Shown here: piece after piece, positions 33,130-43,662 of the stretch
Layout: each line of letters begins with the position of its first letter
How positions within the stretch are numbered: position 1 is the first letter of the stretch
NCBI GenBank assembly: GCA_040220135.1
Contig: JAVJTT010000009.1
Span: 62,001 to 126,000 of the forward strand
Length of the DNA stretch: 64,000 nt
Source of the DNA: CAJXMH01 sp040220135
GTDB lineage: Bacteria > Bacteroidota > Bacteroidia > Flavobacteriales_E > Vicingaceae
Reading direction: 5' to 3'
Made by a program: the position numbers and the translations under genes
The notes under the pieces: model-generated
What the model was told of the DNA's origin: nothing
Seen by the model: the letters and a program-made list of their open reading frames with translations, nothing else
Database searches by the model: none

Positions 33130-33657
33130 TTAGTTGAAGCTTAATTTTATACTAATTGAATCAACATAATCCTTTAAGATATCCTTTATACGTTTTTCAA
33201 ACACTTCCTTGTTTTCTGGTTCTTCCATATTAAGATCTTCATTGCTTAAATCTTGGGCTAGCTTCCTGATCCCAACACGAATTTCTTGTTCAAGTAGCAG
33301 TTTCTTATAGGTCTTTATGTTGTGTATCCATTCAAGTTTATTTGAGATATTAAGCACATTTTCCGGCACTAGACTATACTCTGCTGAGACTTTACAAAGT
33401 AGTATGTTATTATCAGAATCAAGAACATCAAATTCCTTAATATTTAACGAGCTGTTTTTCTCAAATATGATTTGCTTAAACTTCTCATTGATTGTGTAAG
33501 TGCCTGATTCTAAAGTATACTTTTTACCTTCAGTAAGTATTAAAAATATTTGATTCTCTTCAACTGATAAGGTCTGTCCTTCATACGATCCCTGTGCAGA
33601 TAATTGTGGGACTAAGAATAACATTACAATAACTGTTTTGACTAAATATCTTATCAT
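33130..33657 (-). CDS. Exported protein, 175 aa, unknown; downstream of the RHS locus
   Basis: A signal peptide (1-21, ending PQLSA) precedes a strand-rich segment (about 24-90) and a helix-rich C-terminal part (LLLEQEIRVGIRKLAQDL ... FEKRIKDILKDYVDSISIKLSFN). The pattern CKVSAEYSLVPENV ... EQEIRVGIRKLA faintly recalls the SPFH/band-7 fold, but I would not assign it. It is the last gene on the minus strand behind the RHS genes (17-base gap), so it may be a second immunity or accessory protein of the RHS system. Confidence 0.55.
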   Translation of the reverse strand: MIRYLVKTVIVMLFLVPQLSAQGSYEGQTLSVEENQIFLILTEGKKYTLESGTYTINEKFKQIIFEKNSSLNIKEFDVLDSDNNILLCKVSAEYSLVPENVLNISNKLEWIHNIKTYKKLLLEQEIRVGIRKLAQDLSNEDLNMEEPENKEVFEKRIKDILKDYVDSISIKLSFN

Positions 33658-33674
33658 CTAATTCTTTATAGTTT

Positions 33675-34067
33675 CTACTTTCTTTTTTCCATCAGCTCCA
33701 AGTTATGGGTTATTCCCTCTAACTTAAACTTTGTCCAAAAGATATATTGCTTAAAATAATCACTCTCTGTACTTCCCTTTAAATAAGGTGCTTGATATGT
33801 TAAATCATTTTTACCGACTGTAAACAAATAATAAAACCAACGTAAAATCGGATTCTCGATCTTTCTTACTTTAACCCTTAAGCCAATATTTGCCAACTCT
33901 TTAGTTAGATCATCAAAATCACTATTAATCAGATTAGTAAACAAGGCTCTACATTCCTTATTATAAATGTTATACTCCGAAGGTTCAACCGTTTCTTTCG
34001 ATAATAAAGACTTAGCCATAGCTAGAACCTTGCCAATTTCTTGAACCAAAGCTTCTTTATTATTCAT
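33675..34067 (-). CDS. Small cytoplasmic protein overlapping the RHS gene end; candidate immunity protein
   Basis: I start at 34067 (MNNKEALVQEIGKVLAMAKS) because this ATG lies in ATGAATAA, which overlaps the last codons and the stop of the RHS gene by eight bases; a start six codons earlier is also open. The 130-residue product is predominantly helical, without signal peptide or membrane segment (ENPILRWFYYLFTVG is only mildly hydrophobic). No family recognised. In RHS systems the gene directly after the toxin tail is usually the cognate immunity gene, which is the basis of the proposal. Confidence 0.6.
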   Translation of the reverse strand: MNNKEALVQEIGKVLAMAKSLLSKETVEPSEYNIYNKECRALFTNLINSDFDDLTKELANIGLRVKVRKIENPILRWFYYLFTVGKNDLTYQAPYLKGSTESDYFKQYIFWTKFKLEGITHNLELMEKRK

Positions 34068-37000
34068 AAACGATAGGCTCATCAAGTATAGGCTTAATAC
34101 CTTCTATTTCTGATCTAACTGTTGCTTGTTTTTCTTCTAATTCAAATCTCTCCGTAGCATAATCTGCAGCTTCTTGACGATTAAACTCTATTCCTAATTC
34201 TCTATCTCGCTGCCTTAATTCTTCCTCTTGAATTTTTAATTCTTGTATTTCAGTAGTAAGCTTAGAGTCAACATCTGTTAGGTTGTCATAATACTGCTGT
34301 ACATTATCTCTATCAGCATCATTTGGGTCTTTGTTATAATTATCTACAGCATCTACATAGCCTTCGGTAACAACTTGTATAACTCCTTGAGATTTATGAA
34401 TACCCGGACCAACAATATCAAGTGCACCTTTTAAAACTTTCGCTGCTGTTTCAAGTACTCCTGGCTCTGGGAATAGTGTTTCCTCTCTTGAAGCATAACC
34501 ATAGGATTTCAGAACTTCATTAACTGGTATGTGTCCACCTTGTTCAGCAGCTAATCCACTTGGATCTACAAAATTGATAGGATTGTTATTGAAAGTAGCA
34601 TATGGACTTTGCCATGGGAACTCCTTAGCTAGTGGATCAATATTCCATCTTCTTCCCAATCTTGGATCATATCCATAGTCTCCGAAGGTGTAATTATTTC
34701 CGCTACCACTCACTTCATCCTGTCTTTCATGCCCGCCGAAGCCGTAAGGGTAAGCTTTATTGTCTCGCTTAGCAAAGGGAGTTGTAACATAGTCATTGAT
34801 TTCAAATATCTTCACATTAGTCACTTCAACCAATGTACCGGCTAAGGTGCTATCGAATAAATGTGTACATCGTAAAACCATTCTAAAACGGTTGCCACCT
34901 GCTACATTATCCATAATTTCTGCACCACTAACATCAACACTCAAATACTTTTCGTCTGCCGCAATTAAATCTGGCCACATAGCGTCAGGGTCAGATTCTA
35001 TCCCCGGTATTACTAAAGTATCTTGTAGTTTTAATCGAATCATCCGTTGTGCTCCACTTGCTACAGAAATATACAATCTGTAAGTTTTAGTGGTATCTAA
35101 ATTAGGGATAACATCATCAATAACGGGCTGCAATTGTAAAAAGAAAGTCTTATCCCAAGTAGTATCGTACCCTGCTTTAATTTGAGTAATGTAAGATTCT
35201 CCATATAAGTTTGTAGCACTCATACAAATGCTATCGGTATCGGTTGCTCCCTGCCTTGGTATTACTTTGTAATCTGTACAATTATTAAAAAGCCCTGAGT
35301 AGATCAATTTTGCTTCTGTGGTTGTGTAATCTACATCAGTAAAATTACCACTTCTGCTTTTTATTTCCATACCAAATGGGTAATAGTCGAAACGAGATGT
35401 AAGATCTGCCTGATAGCCAAGCGTAGAATCAATACTTTGATTTCCATTGACCACCGTTTCTTGTGGGTGCAATTTTTTATCGCTTACGGTAGCCACTACA
35501 TTACCCAAATGATCTTTTAATTCATATTGCTTTTGCCCCAAGGTTCTAATAAACTTATTATTCGATACTTGTCTACTTTTATCTGCCTCCATAATTCCTA
35601 ACCGTTCGCTTCCATAAATAATATAATTTACAGGAAGCATATAGGCCTGAAAAGGTGAACATGCTGATAAAGTATCATACTGAACACCTAAACTGTCTTG
35701 CATTTCTTGAGCAAACCTAATAGGTGTTAAGTGAGGCACTTGAGACAAAGGGCTTTGTAGCAGATCAGCCTGATAAATAATCGAAATAGCTATTAATGGA
35801 TGATAGTTAAGCAAGTAATTGGTTAAATACGCTTTTGCTTCAGTTAATTGAAAATAATTTATAGCGATGCTATCTAAAGCAATAAGAGCAGAGTCTATTT
35901 CATTATCATTCCAATTCTCTAAAAGGGCTGTTTTAACATATTCCAAGGCTTCGCTAGAGTCTGATTTAAAGTATACTGCCCATTTCTTAAAGTTCATATC
36001 ATCATTAAAAAAGGTGGAATATACATTGTAAGATTGGCTGATTGAGGTATCAGTATGTAAATAATAATCTAACAATACCCCATTGCTATCAATAGCATAG
36101 TCAAAAACATTGCTAGGGGTGTATTGAATTAAACTATCTGAATTTATATCACCGGAGTCAGAGCCTTTCAAGTGCCCTAAAAGCAGGTTTAATTGTAATT
36201 CAGCTGCATATGTACCAGTATTGATTTCGTTATATAAGGTATTCATGGTTACTTGTTCTAACAAAGAAGCAACATCAGAACTATTGTAATCATGTAGTAA
36301 GCTTAATGAAAGTGCAAAATTAATGTCTGCATATTGGTCTTCAAGTGGTGTTCCACTCGAAAGTGCGCTATCTAAGTCTTCAAAAAGTTGCTTCAGCAAT
36401 AAGACAGCCGCACTTTTACTGTTTAAGGCCGCATTGTAATCTGCCGTATCATTTGTATTTATAGCCGAAAGAGAATATAATAAATTTAGGTTATTTCTAT
36501 TATCGCTCACAAAGTCTTTAAATAACCCATAAAACAAAGCACCTTCGTCTAATGTATAATTGTCATCATAAATGTTATCTAACGAATTGTAAAACTCACC
36601 AATCGAGTCAGTTTGCATTAAGTATTGTATGTAGGCTTCGTGCTTGGCATTTACTTTTGAAAAGAAATAGTCAAATTTATTTTCAAAAAGATATTTCGCA
36701 ACTTCAATCGAGTCTTCTATCAAGAGTCTTTGTTTGGCATGAGGATATAGTGAAATATAGTCTTCAAGGTTTAAGTATTTAAATACTGAATCCCTAATAC
36801 CTGAAATTGACCCTAGTTTACTCCCAACGGCTGCTAAAAAATCCTCTTTTCCTGTAAAATTGGAATTCAGGTAGTTATAATATACAGAATCACCAAGCTG
36901 AGCTGCTGCAATCGCAGAGTAGTAATCATATTTCTCTGAATACTGGTAATAATAGGATCCAATACTATCTTCACCCCCGAAATAATTGCAATTTCTCTCC

Positions 37001-40000
37001 TCATAAGTTGCCAACACATTACCTTGTGCATCTCTCACATAATATTGAGTTCTAATATATCCTCGGTTACCTTCTTCAAAACTCACTATTTTCTTTACCC
37101 GGTTGCCCATAGCATCATAGTCAAAGAATAAATTGCTTTTTTCACGACTAGGATAATCTCTTAAAATGCTTTTTACTTTCCCATTAGGATACCAATCTAT
37201 GGAATAAATTCCTTCAGATGAGTCAGCTATTAGGTTTCCAACTTTATCATACACATAATTATTTGTTACTTGCTGATCGATATCATTCCCATATAATTTA
37301 CTGCCAACTTTATCCTCTACAAAATTAAGCTTATCAGTTCCGTTTATATAGTTGTAGGTTAGTATATCCATATGAGACTTAGACTCACCATCAACTCTAT
37401 CCAGTTGAATTAAGTTCCCATTTTTATCATAATCGTAAAATGTAGTATTAGACTGTGCAATCATTACTGAATCCCATTGTCGACTTCCTACATCCAATTT
37501 CTTTTCTTGACTTTCTACCAATCTACTAAGCTGATCGTAGGTGTACTTTTTTCCGAATGTTGAATCTCCAATATGCTTTGAGATGGCACCAATGTTTCCA
37601 TTGTATAAATCAGATTGTTGACTGCTATAAAAGTTTAAGTTTAAATCTGCAGATGCCCCAGCAATTGGGTCATAGTCATTCTGATTGTAATATAAAGAAT
37701 ATCCAAAAGCATCACTTGCAAAGATGTTATCTTTGGTGGCATCATTTCCCATATCGGTTTCATGATGACCACTGTTTACACTTTTTAAATATCCTTCTAG
37801 CGTGTAGGCATAGTCTACTCCCTGTATTTTGTGTGTTCCAATTTCTTGTCTTGCTAATGGCCCATGAAGGTAGTAAGTATATTCAGCATCTTCATCCCAA
37901 ATAATCCCGTCTTTACTAGTTTCTACTTTTGTAATTCTATTTTGTGAGTCGTATTCATACTTATGGTAAAGCGCATCATTTTTTCCATGCTGAAAATTAA
38001 CTTGTAATACATTGCCACTTATTTGATCATAGTCATAATCAATTCGTTTAAACCTATGACCTTGGTTGGTAATGGTGCCATTTTGAAAGTAATCGTTAAG
38101 CACTGATTTTACATTGCCCATAACATCATACGAAAAGTGAGTAGCATACTCCCAATTGGTAAGTAATGAGTTTGTATCCAAATGATGGTAGTAAGCTTGA
38201 GTAGCTACCCGAGAACGCAAGTTCTCTTGCTTAAACTCATAATTGGCAACATCAAGTAAAGCAGTGTCATACAATGTTCTACTTACGTAATTTCTATTCT
38301 TTAAGAGCACGAATTCATTAATTGAAATTGGCATTGAATCGATCAACTCTAAGATGATGTTAGACTGAATTTCTCCCCAATTTAAGCGGGCAAAGTTGGT
38401 TAAGACAACTTCCCCACTTTCAAAAACTCGACTTAAGCTATCGTGCAGCGTATAGCTATACTTATGTGTCATAGCTTGTTCTTCATTTTGACTTAAAACA
38501 AGTCTTCCTTCATCATCATACCAAAACTCTACTACACCTCCATTGGGTGTGTTTTGCCTAATAATTTGATTTTCGGAGTTGTACTTGTAGACGGTAGCTT
38601 TTCCATGCTGAGGAAGTACCTCGTTTGAACTTATCCCTTCTCTGTAATCATCAATTTCGCTTTCAGGTATTGAGTCTATTAACTCAACTCCCCCGGGAGG
38701 AACAGTTTGTACCAGATTTCCTGCTTGGTCGTAATAATAAAGCGTAAAATGCCTTTCACCTGATGCATAAGACATATTTAAACGTCTATTTTCCAAGGCT
38801 GGATTATTCGTAATTCTATTTGAGCAGTAATTTCTCATATCAAGCTGAAATTGCTCCTTCATGTCAGAGACGTAATTATTGTACTTGTATTCAGCATTTA
38901 TAACGGCTTGCTCATAGGCTAAATCTACGCATGTCTCTTGTTCGGGAAGCTCTGATTTACCAAGGTTTTTTCCAAGTACCACTTTCCCTAATCGAGTTGC
39001 ATTTCCAAAACCACTTTTTCTACTTGCCAACATTTCGTGTTTTCGACCTAAATGTGAAAACCCTAAGCTAACATACTTAAACTCTTCAGCATGAAATATT
39101 GGTTTAATGCTAGCAAATATGCCCACATCATTATAATCATAATAGTAATTAAAGGGTGTGTAATAAAAGTAATAATCATCATAATAGGAAGTATCAGAAC
39201 TATTCACCAATCTTACCCAAACTTTACCACTGGGGTTTATAGCTGCTCGTTCTATTTCTACGGTGTTAAGACTAGTAATATCAAGATGTTCATGAACTAC
39301 TTGTAAGCCATATTGAGTCGTGAAGTCACCTATAAAACCATTGGTATAGAGAAAAGGCATAACAGCATCATAAATGTTTTGCAAAGTATCTTTCAGATTA
39401 GAATTCCAATTCGAACTCGCTTGATAATAGTACATATCATATTGCTTATTATCTAGGCTCTGCTCTCCTAAACCTATAAAATCAATTCCATACTCTAATG
39501 TGTCATAACCACTTGTATCCAAATGAAAATTTAAATACTGAGCAATACTATCCGTAGTTTCATTATAATAGTTTAAGTTTTCTGGATTGAGTTTTAATAC
39601 TTCTACTAATTGACTTTCAAAATTGGAAAAACTTGATAAAGCAGTATTACCAAATGGTGTAGAGGCATTATTTAAGGTATTATCAACATAAAAATTAAAA
39701 TAGTCTCTAAAGCCTAAATTCAAGCCAAGCTTTGCATTCATTCTAAACGCATATCTTTTTTGTGGAGCATTAAAAATATCAATCTCTGCTACGGAATCAA
39801 TAACCGGAACAGAAACCCCTTCTGATACTATTAATTGATGAACACTATCAATTTCACTAAAGGTATAGCTATCTTTAAATTGATCTGCACAGCTGTAGTA
39901 ATCAACTTGATAATAAAGGGCTGAATCTTTTTTGTAGGGTAATAGATCAATTAGGATTGAAGCCAAATTAATTGTGTCTAAATCACAATTATTGAACGCT

Positions 40001-43000
40001 CCTGAAAAAGTACTTGAATTGTTTAAATAACTATAAGATTGACAAACAAATGAGTCAACATTGAAAGTGTCTACGAATAGAGTAGAATCTATAGACAAAC
40101 AGCTATTGTATTTAAGTAATTGATAGACTCTTTTACCTCCTATCTGATGAACCTTATTGGAGTCACCTTGATAATTGGAAGCCATCTGGTCCAAAGTATC
40201 TTCAAACTCCTCAATAAATGGTCTAAATCTAGCATGAGAAGTACTCCAATACCTTTCAATAATATCTGTCGAACAGGCTAAATTGATGGGTAGACAACCA
40301 TCACAATGTTCTGGAATTTCTTCTGGTATTAAACAATCTACTGTTGTATCCCTAGGTTGAACTGTGCAATCAGGGTCAATCACATAGGATTTTGGATTTA
40401 CACAAATAAGTGAGGCCATCATGTCTTCCGTAACTTTCTTTCTTACTTCTTGGTATAGATTTTTAAAAAGACTCCATTTAAAGTCTAAAGTAGTGTCTTC
40501 TGCAGCTGGTTGAGGATTCAGACCGGATATTTGTTTTACGATATAATACAATGAAGTATCTATAATGCTAGGATCCTCACAGCCCTTCATCAAATTTTCA
40601 TAATACACTCTGTACCAATCCTTTCGATTAAAGGAATCTAATTTTGGCTCACAATTTCTCACAAATTCATTAAACACAAAAGTTGAATAATATGCCACTC
40701 CATCTTTACTAGTTGGAGAACAGGATGCATAGTGTTCAAGAGAATCCAATTCACCACCTGAAGCAAATTTTAATACCGGATCAAAAGGATATAGAATCGC
40801 TTCATTTTTTAAGGTATCCACTACCCCATTTCTTGTTCTATATCCTGTGTATGAAGAGTCATTTAAATTCCACTCAAAATCAATACTGTCTGAAATTACA
40901 CCCATGTTAATTCCCATATCAACAAATTCTTCCAAATTGTTGCTTCTCTCTAAAATTTGATCAAAATGAGAATCAGTTTCATATTTCTGTAAACAGATTT
41001 GATATTGACAATAGTTAGGATGAAGTACGACCAATTTATCAGCTAACCTATTTGCAATATCCGGCGTACTAAGTGGCGTAGAAACAGAGTAATTGGGATT
41101 CTTCAACGACTCTTTTAATTCTTGTTTGATATACTCATAAAATGCTAAATCATCACCAAAGCAACCACTTTCTTGAAACCATTGACAAGAAAAGGTGTTC
41201 GCCAATGCATTTTTTATAGAATTAAGGAGCGTGTTATCCAAGTAAATAAGGTCTCCAAGGGTTTTATTTTCTAGCAACTTTACAAATACACCTGCGGAAT
41301 CTCCTAATCCTAAATGGAAGTCAATCTTTAAATCTTCAAGAATTCGGTCACAATATGAGTTTTTTAGATAACTGTAGCTCTTTTCACAGCCTTGGTAATC
41401 CATTTTATCTAACTCTTTCAACTCAAAGTACTCATAATCTAATTGACCACATTCACCAGATTGAAAGAAGTTTTCGGCATCAACTGTCATTGAATCGGTG
41501 ATTAAACTTAATTTCTTTAAAATGGTATATCCTGTTTGTGCCGCTAAATCAATAGACAAAGTATCCTCGTTAAGTGAAGCTGAATAATTTGACTCCAAGC
41601 TATCAATCTCTTTTAGGTAATAGCTGCCAATTCCAGATTCACAGTCTGTACTAAAATCAACAGTGTCAAGAGATTGAAAAATTAGCTTGTTTTTACTATC
41701 AATAATTTGTAAGTCGTAGCGATAGCTACAATCATAGCAAATAGTGCTATTTGAACAATTTTGAAAAGGACTGCTGTCAAATCCATAATAAAACTGATAA
41801 GTTGCTCCTTCAGGAACAAACATAGAATACGACATTTCATAAGAGTTCTCCGATTCAATATACTCATCAGCCCCGCTTGAAATCAAATCTAATTTTATTT
41901 GTCTATTAGAGAAAGGTAATGGAACCATATCTGATCTACCTTCGGGAGTTCCGCTTATAGCCGAAGCAATTGTTCTATCACTTTGATCTTTATACGAGAT
42001 GGTCATAACTCCATTCGGATCAATAGAAAACTCTTTCTTGTAAAATTCTTCTTTCCCTACATTGGTGCCAAATAAGGCCTCTAGCTCTTGACGGTTCGCC
42101 CTTGAATAAGCAAATCGTGTTCCTTTTGAAGTATTAAATGCTTTGTCCAAACCAGGTTGGGTCTTACTTTCAAGTCTGTTTGACCCATCTGCCATAAAGT
42201 TGCTTTTTGAAAAAGGCAATCCGTTTGCATCTGGAATAAAGCTTGAAGAACTATCAATGTCTAAGGCAGGGTTTTCTGCTGAATAATAATTTGCTGCTCC
42301 AATACTATCCTTGTTTAGTACAAACGTTGTTTCATAATTTAAGCTATCATAGCTTGTCTTTTTAAGCTTCGATGTTCCTTGGATGTTAAGTCCTCTTTGA
42401 AAGGAAATGTCAGTAGCTTGAGGAATTGGAGATGGCAAAACACTTAACACCTCTATCCCATTATGATCATAATATGCCTCTTGACTAATAACAAAAGATT
42501 TAAAGTTGAAACTTTCTTGAGCATTAATTGAGGTTGTTGAATCGTAGTTAAAATAAACTTGATTGTTTTGACGCAATCTATTCGTCCCATCAAAATAACT
42601 TATCTGTTCAACTCCTTTCCCTTTCTCGGCCCGATTTGCTTTATACTGCCAATTTAAATCAGTTAAACTATTTCCTTGCCCAGTATTTTCAATTGTGAGA
42701 ACATTATTGCTAGCTACATTAACACTTCCAGAGTCAGCCAAACTCCAAGACCCTAAATTTACATTTCCTGAAAGGAATAAAGAGTCTTTCGTTAATTTCG
42801 GTTTATTTGCTCTAGCTCTACATATTAAAAATCCATTAGGATAGAACAGGCTTACCGGAAAGTATGCTAGATCTGTATGATAACGTCTTGCATTCTTAGA
42901 AAAATCATATTCTACATTGCTTATTGAGGAAGGGTTGGAATGAGGAATAAAGAGTAACTCTATTTCATAATTGACAGGTTGCAATACCTTATCCCATTTT

Positions 43001-43635
43001 ATCAAAGCTTCATTCTGTCTTAACTCATTTTCTGCACCTCCATCTTGTTTAATAATCTGAGGATTAACGACTAAACTATCCGTCCAAAAATACCTAGCCC
43101 TAAGTACACTAATTTCTAGCAAAACATCATTTAAACTTTCAGCACTTAATACTTCATCAAAGGCACTCTCAGCGATGGCGACTTCTACAGTTTCTAGGCT
43201 ATTAAAATGGTATGGGAATGGAAATGCACTACCAAGCTGATAGGTTAAGGAACTCATATCATGAGTAGGAGAGATGACCAATGTATCTGCCCTATTTAAT
43301 GTGTCTAATACTCCGTCAATCTCACCAATCAAGCGAATTCTCGTTGCTATTTTTAAATGTTTTTTTAAAACTTGTAAATGGACATTTTTCTTTTGTGAAA
43401 ATAACTTCACATTCACATTATAACTTAAATCTATAAATGAGGTTGATTGAGTAGATGTATTTATCGCATAAACCTTTAAATGAATAGAATCTTCATTAAT
43501 GCTATCGGCTTGGTGAAGTAAACTAGCAATGTTATCAAAGTCTCCATAATCTGACCTTGGCAAAATGTAGTTTGCATCTTGACTAAAAGTGGATATCGAA
43601 TAAAATAAAATAAAAAGAAGGCCGAATTGTTTCAT
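34060..43635 (-). CDS. Giant secreted RHS/YD-repeat protein, 3191 aa
   Basis: A signal peptide (MKQFGLLFILFYSISTFS) precedes a long N-terminal region with a domain typical of Bacteroidota RHS proteins (ISYFDGTNRLRQNNQVYFN and following, 'DUF6443'-like), a ~1000-residue Cys-containing region, and YD repeats (YDYDKNGNLIQLDRV, YKYNSENQIIRQNTP, YDVMGNVKSVLNDY) from about 1570. The repeat core ends in YPYGFGGHERQDEVSGSG ... NPINFVDPSG (about 2958-3025), followed by a ~165-residue unique, helical tail rich in Glu/Gln that should be the variable effector. An unusual ~450-residue insert (about 2215-2665) interrupts the core. It ends in an overlap with the next gene. Confidence 0.88.
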   Translation of the reverse strand: MKQFGLLFILFYSISTFSQDANYILPRSDYGDFDNIASLLHQADSINEDSIHLKVYAINTSTQSTSFIDLSYNVNVKLFSQKKNVHLQVLKKHLKIATRIRLIGEIDGVLDTLNRADTLVISPTHDMSSLTYQLGSAFPFPYHFNSLETVEVAIAESAFDEVLSAESLNDVLLEISVLRARYFWTDSLVVNPQIIKQDGGAENELRQNEALIKWDKVLQPVNYEIELLFIPHSNPSSISNVEYDFSKNARRYHTDLAYFPVSLFYPNGFLICRARANKPKLTKDSLFLSGNVNLGSWSLADSGSVNVASNNVLTIENTGQGNSLTDLNWQYKANRAEKGKGVEQISYFDGTNRLRQNNQVYFNYDSTTSINAQESFNFKSFVISQEAYYDHNGIEVLSVLPSPIPQATDISFQRGLNIQGTSKLKKTSYDSLNYETTFVLNKDSIGAANYYSAENPALDIDSSSSFIPDANGLPFSKSNFMADGSNRLESKTQPGLDKAFNTSKGTRFAYSRANRQELEALFGTNVGKEEFYKKEFSIDPNGVMTISYKDQSDRTIASAISGTPEGRSDMVPLPFSNRQIKLDLISSGADEYIESENSYEMSYSMFVPEGATYQFYYGFDSSPFQNCSNSTICYDCSYRYDLQIIDSKNKLIFQSLDTVDFSTDCESGIGSYYLKEIDSLESNYSASLNEDTLSIDLAAQTGYTILKKLSLITDSMTVDAENFFQSGECGQLDYEYFELKELDKMDYQGCEKSYSYLKNSYCDRILEDLKIDFHLGLGDSAGVFVKLLENKTLGDLIYLDNTLLNSIKNALANTFSCQWFQESGCFGDDLAFYEYIKQELKESLKNPNYSVSTPLSTPDIANRLADKLVVLHPNYCQYQICLQKYETDSHFDQILERSNNLEEFVDMGINMGVISDSIDFEWNLNDSSYTGYRTRNGVVDTLKNEAILYPFDPVLKFASGGELDSLEHYASCSPTSKDGVAYYSTFVFNEFVRNCEPKLDSFNRKDWYRVYYENLMKGCEDPSIIDTSLYYIVKQISGLNPQPAAEDTTLDFKWSLFKNLYQEVRKKVTEDMMASLICVNPKSYVIDPDCTVQPRDTTVDCLIPEEIPEHCDGCLPINLACSTDIIERYWSTSHARFRPFIEEFEDTLDQMASNYQGDSNKVHQIGGKRVYQLLKYNSCLSIDSTLFVDTFNVDSFVCQSYSYLNNSSTFSGAFNNCDLDTINLASILIDLLPYKKDSALYYQVDYYSCADQFKDSYTFSEIDSVHQLIVSEGVSVPVIDSVAEIDIFNAPQKRYAFRMNAKLGLNLGFRDYFNFYVDNTLNNASTPFGNTALSSFSNFESQLVEVLKLNPENLNYYNETTDSIAQYLNFHLDTSGYDTLEYGIDFIGLGEQSLDNKQYDMYYYQASSNWNSNLKDTLQNIYDAVMPFLYTNGFIGDFTTQYGLQVVHEHLDITSLNTVEIERAAINPSGKVWVRLVNSSDTSYYDDYYFYYTPFNYYYDYNDVGIFASIKPIFHAEEFKYVSLGFSHLGRKHEMLASRKSGFGNATRLGKVVLGKNLGKSELPEQETCVDLAYEQAVINAEYKYNNYVSDMKEQFQLDMRNYCSNRITNNPALENRRLNMSYASGERHFTLYYYDQAGNLVQTVPPGGVELIDSIPESEIDDYREGISSNEVLPQHGKATVYKYNSENQIIRQNTPNGGVVEFWYDDEGRLVLSQNEEQAMTHKYSYTLHDSLSRVFESGEVVLTNFARLNWGEIQSNIILELIDSMPISINEFVLLKNRNYVSRTLYDTALLDVANYEFKQENLRSRVATQAYYHHLDTNSLLTNWEYATHFSYDVMGNVKSVLNDYFQNGTITNQGHRFKRIDYDYDQISGNVLQVNFQHGKNDALYHKYEYDSQNRITKVETSKDGIIWDEDAEYTYYLHGPLARQEIGTHKIQGVDYAYTLEGYLKSVNSGHHETDMGNDATKDNIFASDAFGYSLYYNQNDYDPIAGASADLNLNFYSSQQSDLYNGNIGAISKHIGDSTFGKKYTYDQLSRLVESQEKKLDVGSRQWDSVMIAQSNTTFYDYDKNGNLIQLDRVDGESKSHMDILTYNYINGTDKLNFVEDKVGSKLYGNDIDQQVTNNYVYDKVGNLIADSSEGIYSIDWYPNGKVKSILRDYPSREKSNLFFDYDAMGNRVKKIVSFEEGNRGYIRTQYYVRDAQGNVLATYEERNCNYFGGEDSIGSYYYQYSEKYDYYSAIAAAQLGDSVYYNYLNSNFTGKEDFLAAVGSKLGSISGIRDSVFKYLNLEDYISLYPHAKQRLLIEDSIEVAKYLFENKFDYFFSKVNAKHEAYIQYLMQTDSIGEFYNSLDNIYDDNYTLDEGALFYGLFKDFVSDNRNNLNLLYSLSAINTNDTADYNAALNSKSAAVLLLKQLFEDLDSALSSGTPLEDQYADINFALSLSLLHDYNSSDVASLLEQVTMNTLYNEINTGTYAAELQLNLLLGHLKGSDSGDINSDSLIQYTPSNVFDYAIDSNGVLLDYYLHTDTSISQSYNVYSTFFNDDMNFKKWAVYFKSDSSEALEYVKTALLENWNDNEIDSALIALDSIAINYFQLTEAKAYLTNYLLNYHPLIAISIIYQADLLQSPLSQVPHLTPIRFAQEMQDSLGVQYDTLSACSPFQAYMLPVNYIIYGSERLGIMEADKSRQVSNNKFIRTLGQKQYELKDHLGNVVATVSDKKLHPQETVVNGNQSIDSTLGYQADLTSRFDYYPFGMEIKSRSGNFTDVDYTTTEAKLIYSGLFNNCTDYKVIPRQGATDTDSICMSATNLYGESYITQIKAGYDTTWDKTFFLQLQPVIDDVIPNLDTTKTYRLYISVASGAQRMIRLKLQDTLVIPGIESDPDAMWPDLIAADEKYLSVDVSGAEIMDNVAGGNRFRMVLRCTHLFDSTLAGTLVEVTNVKIFEINDYVTTPFAKRDNKAYPYGFGGHERQDEVSGSGNNYTFGDYGYDPRLGRRWNIDPLAKEFPWQSPYATFNNNPINFVDPSGLAAEQGGHIPVNEVLKSYGYASREETLFPEPGVLETAAKVLKGALDIVGPGIHKSQGVIQVVTEGYVDAVDNYNKDPNDADRDNVQQYYDNLTDVDSKLTTEIQELKIQEEELRQRDRELGIEFNRQEAADYATERFELEEKQATVRSEIEGIKPILDEPIVYE

Positions 43636-43662
43636 ACCGTTAAGCTCTATAAGATTGATGTT

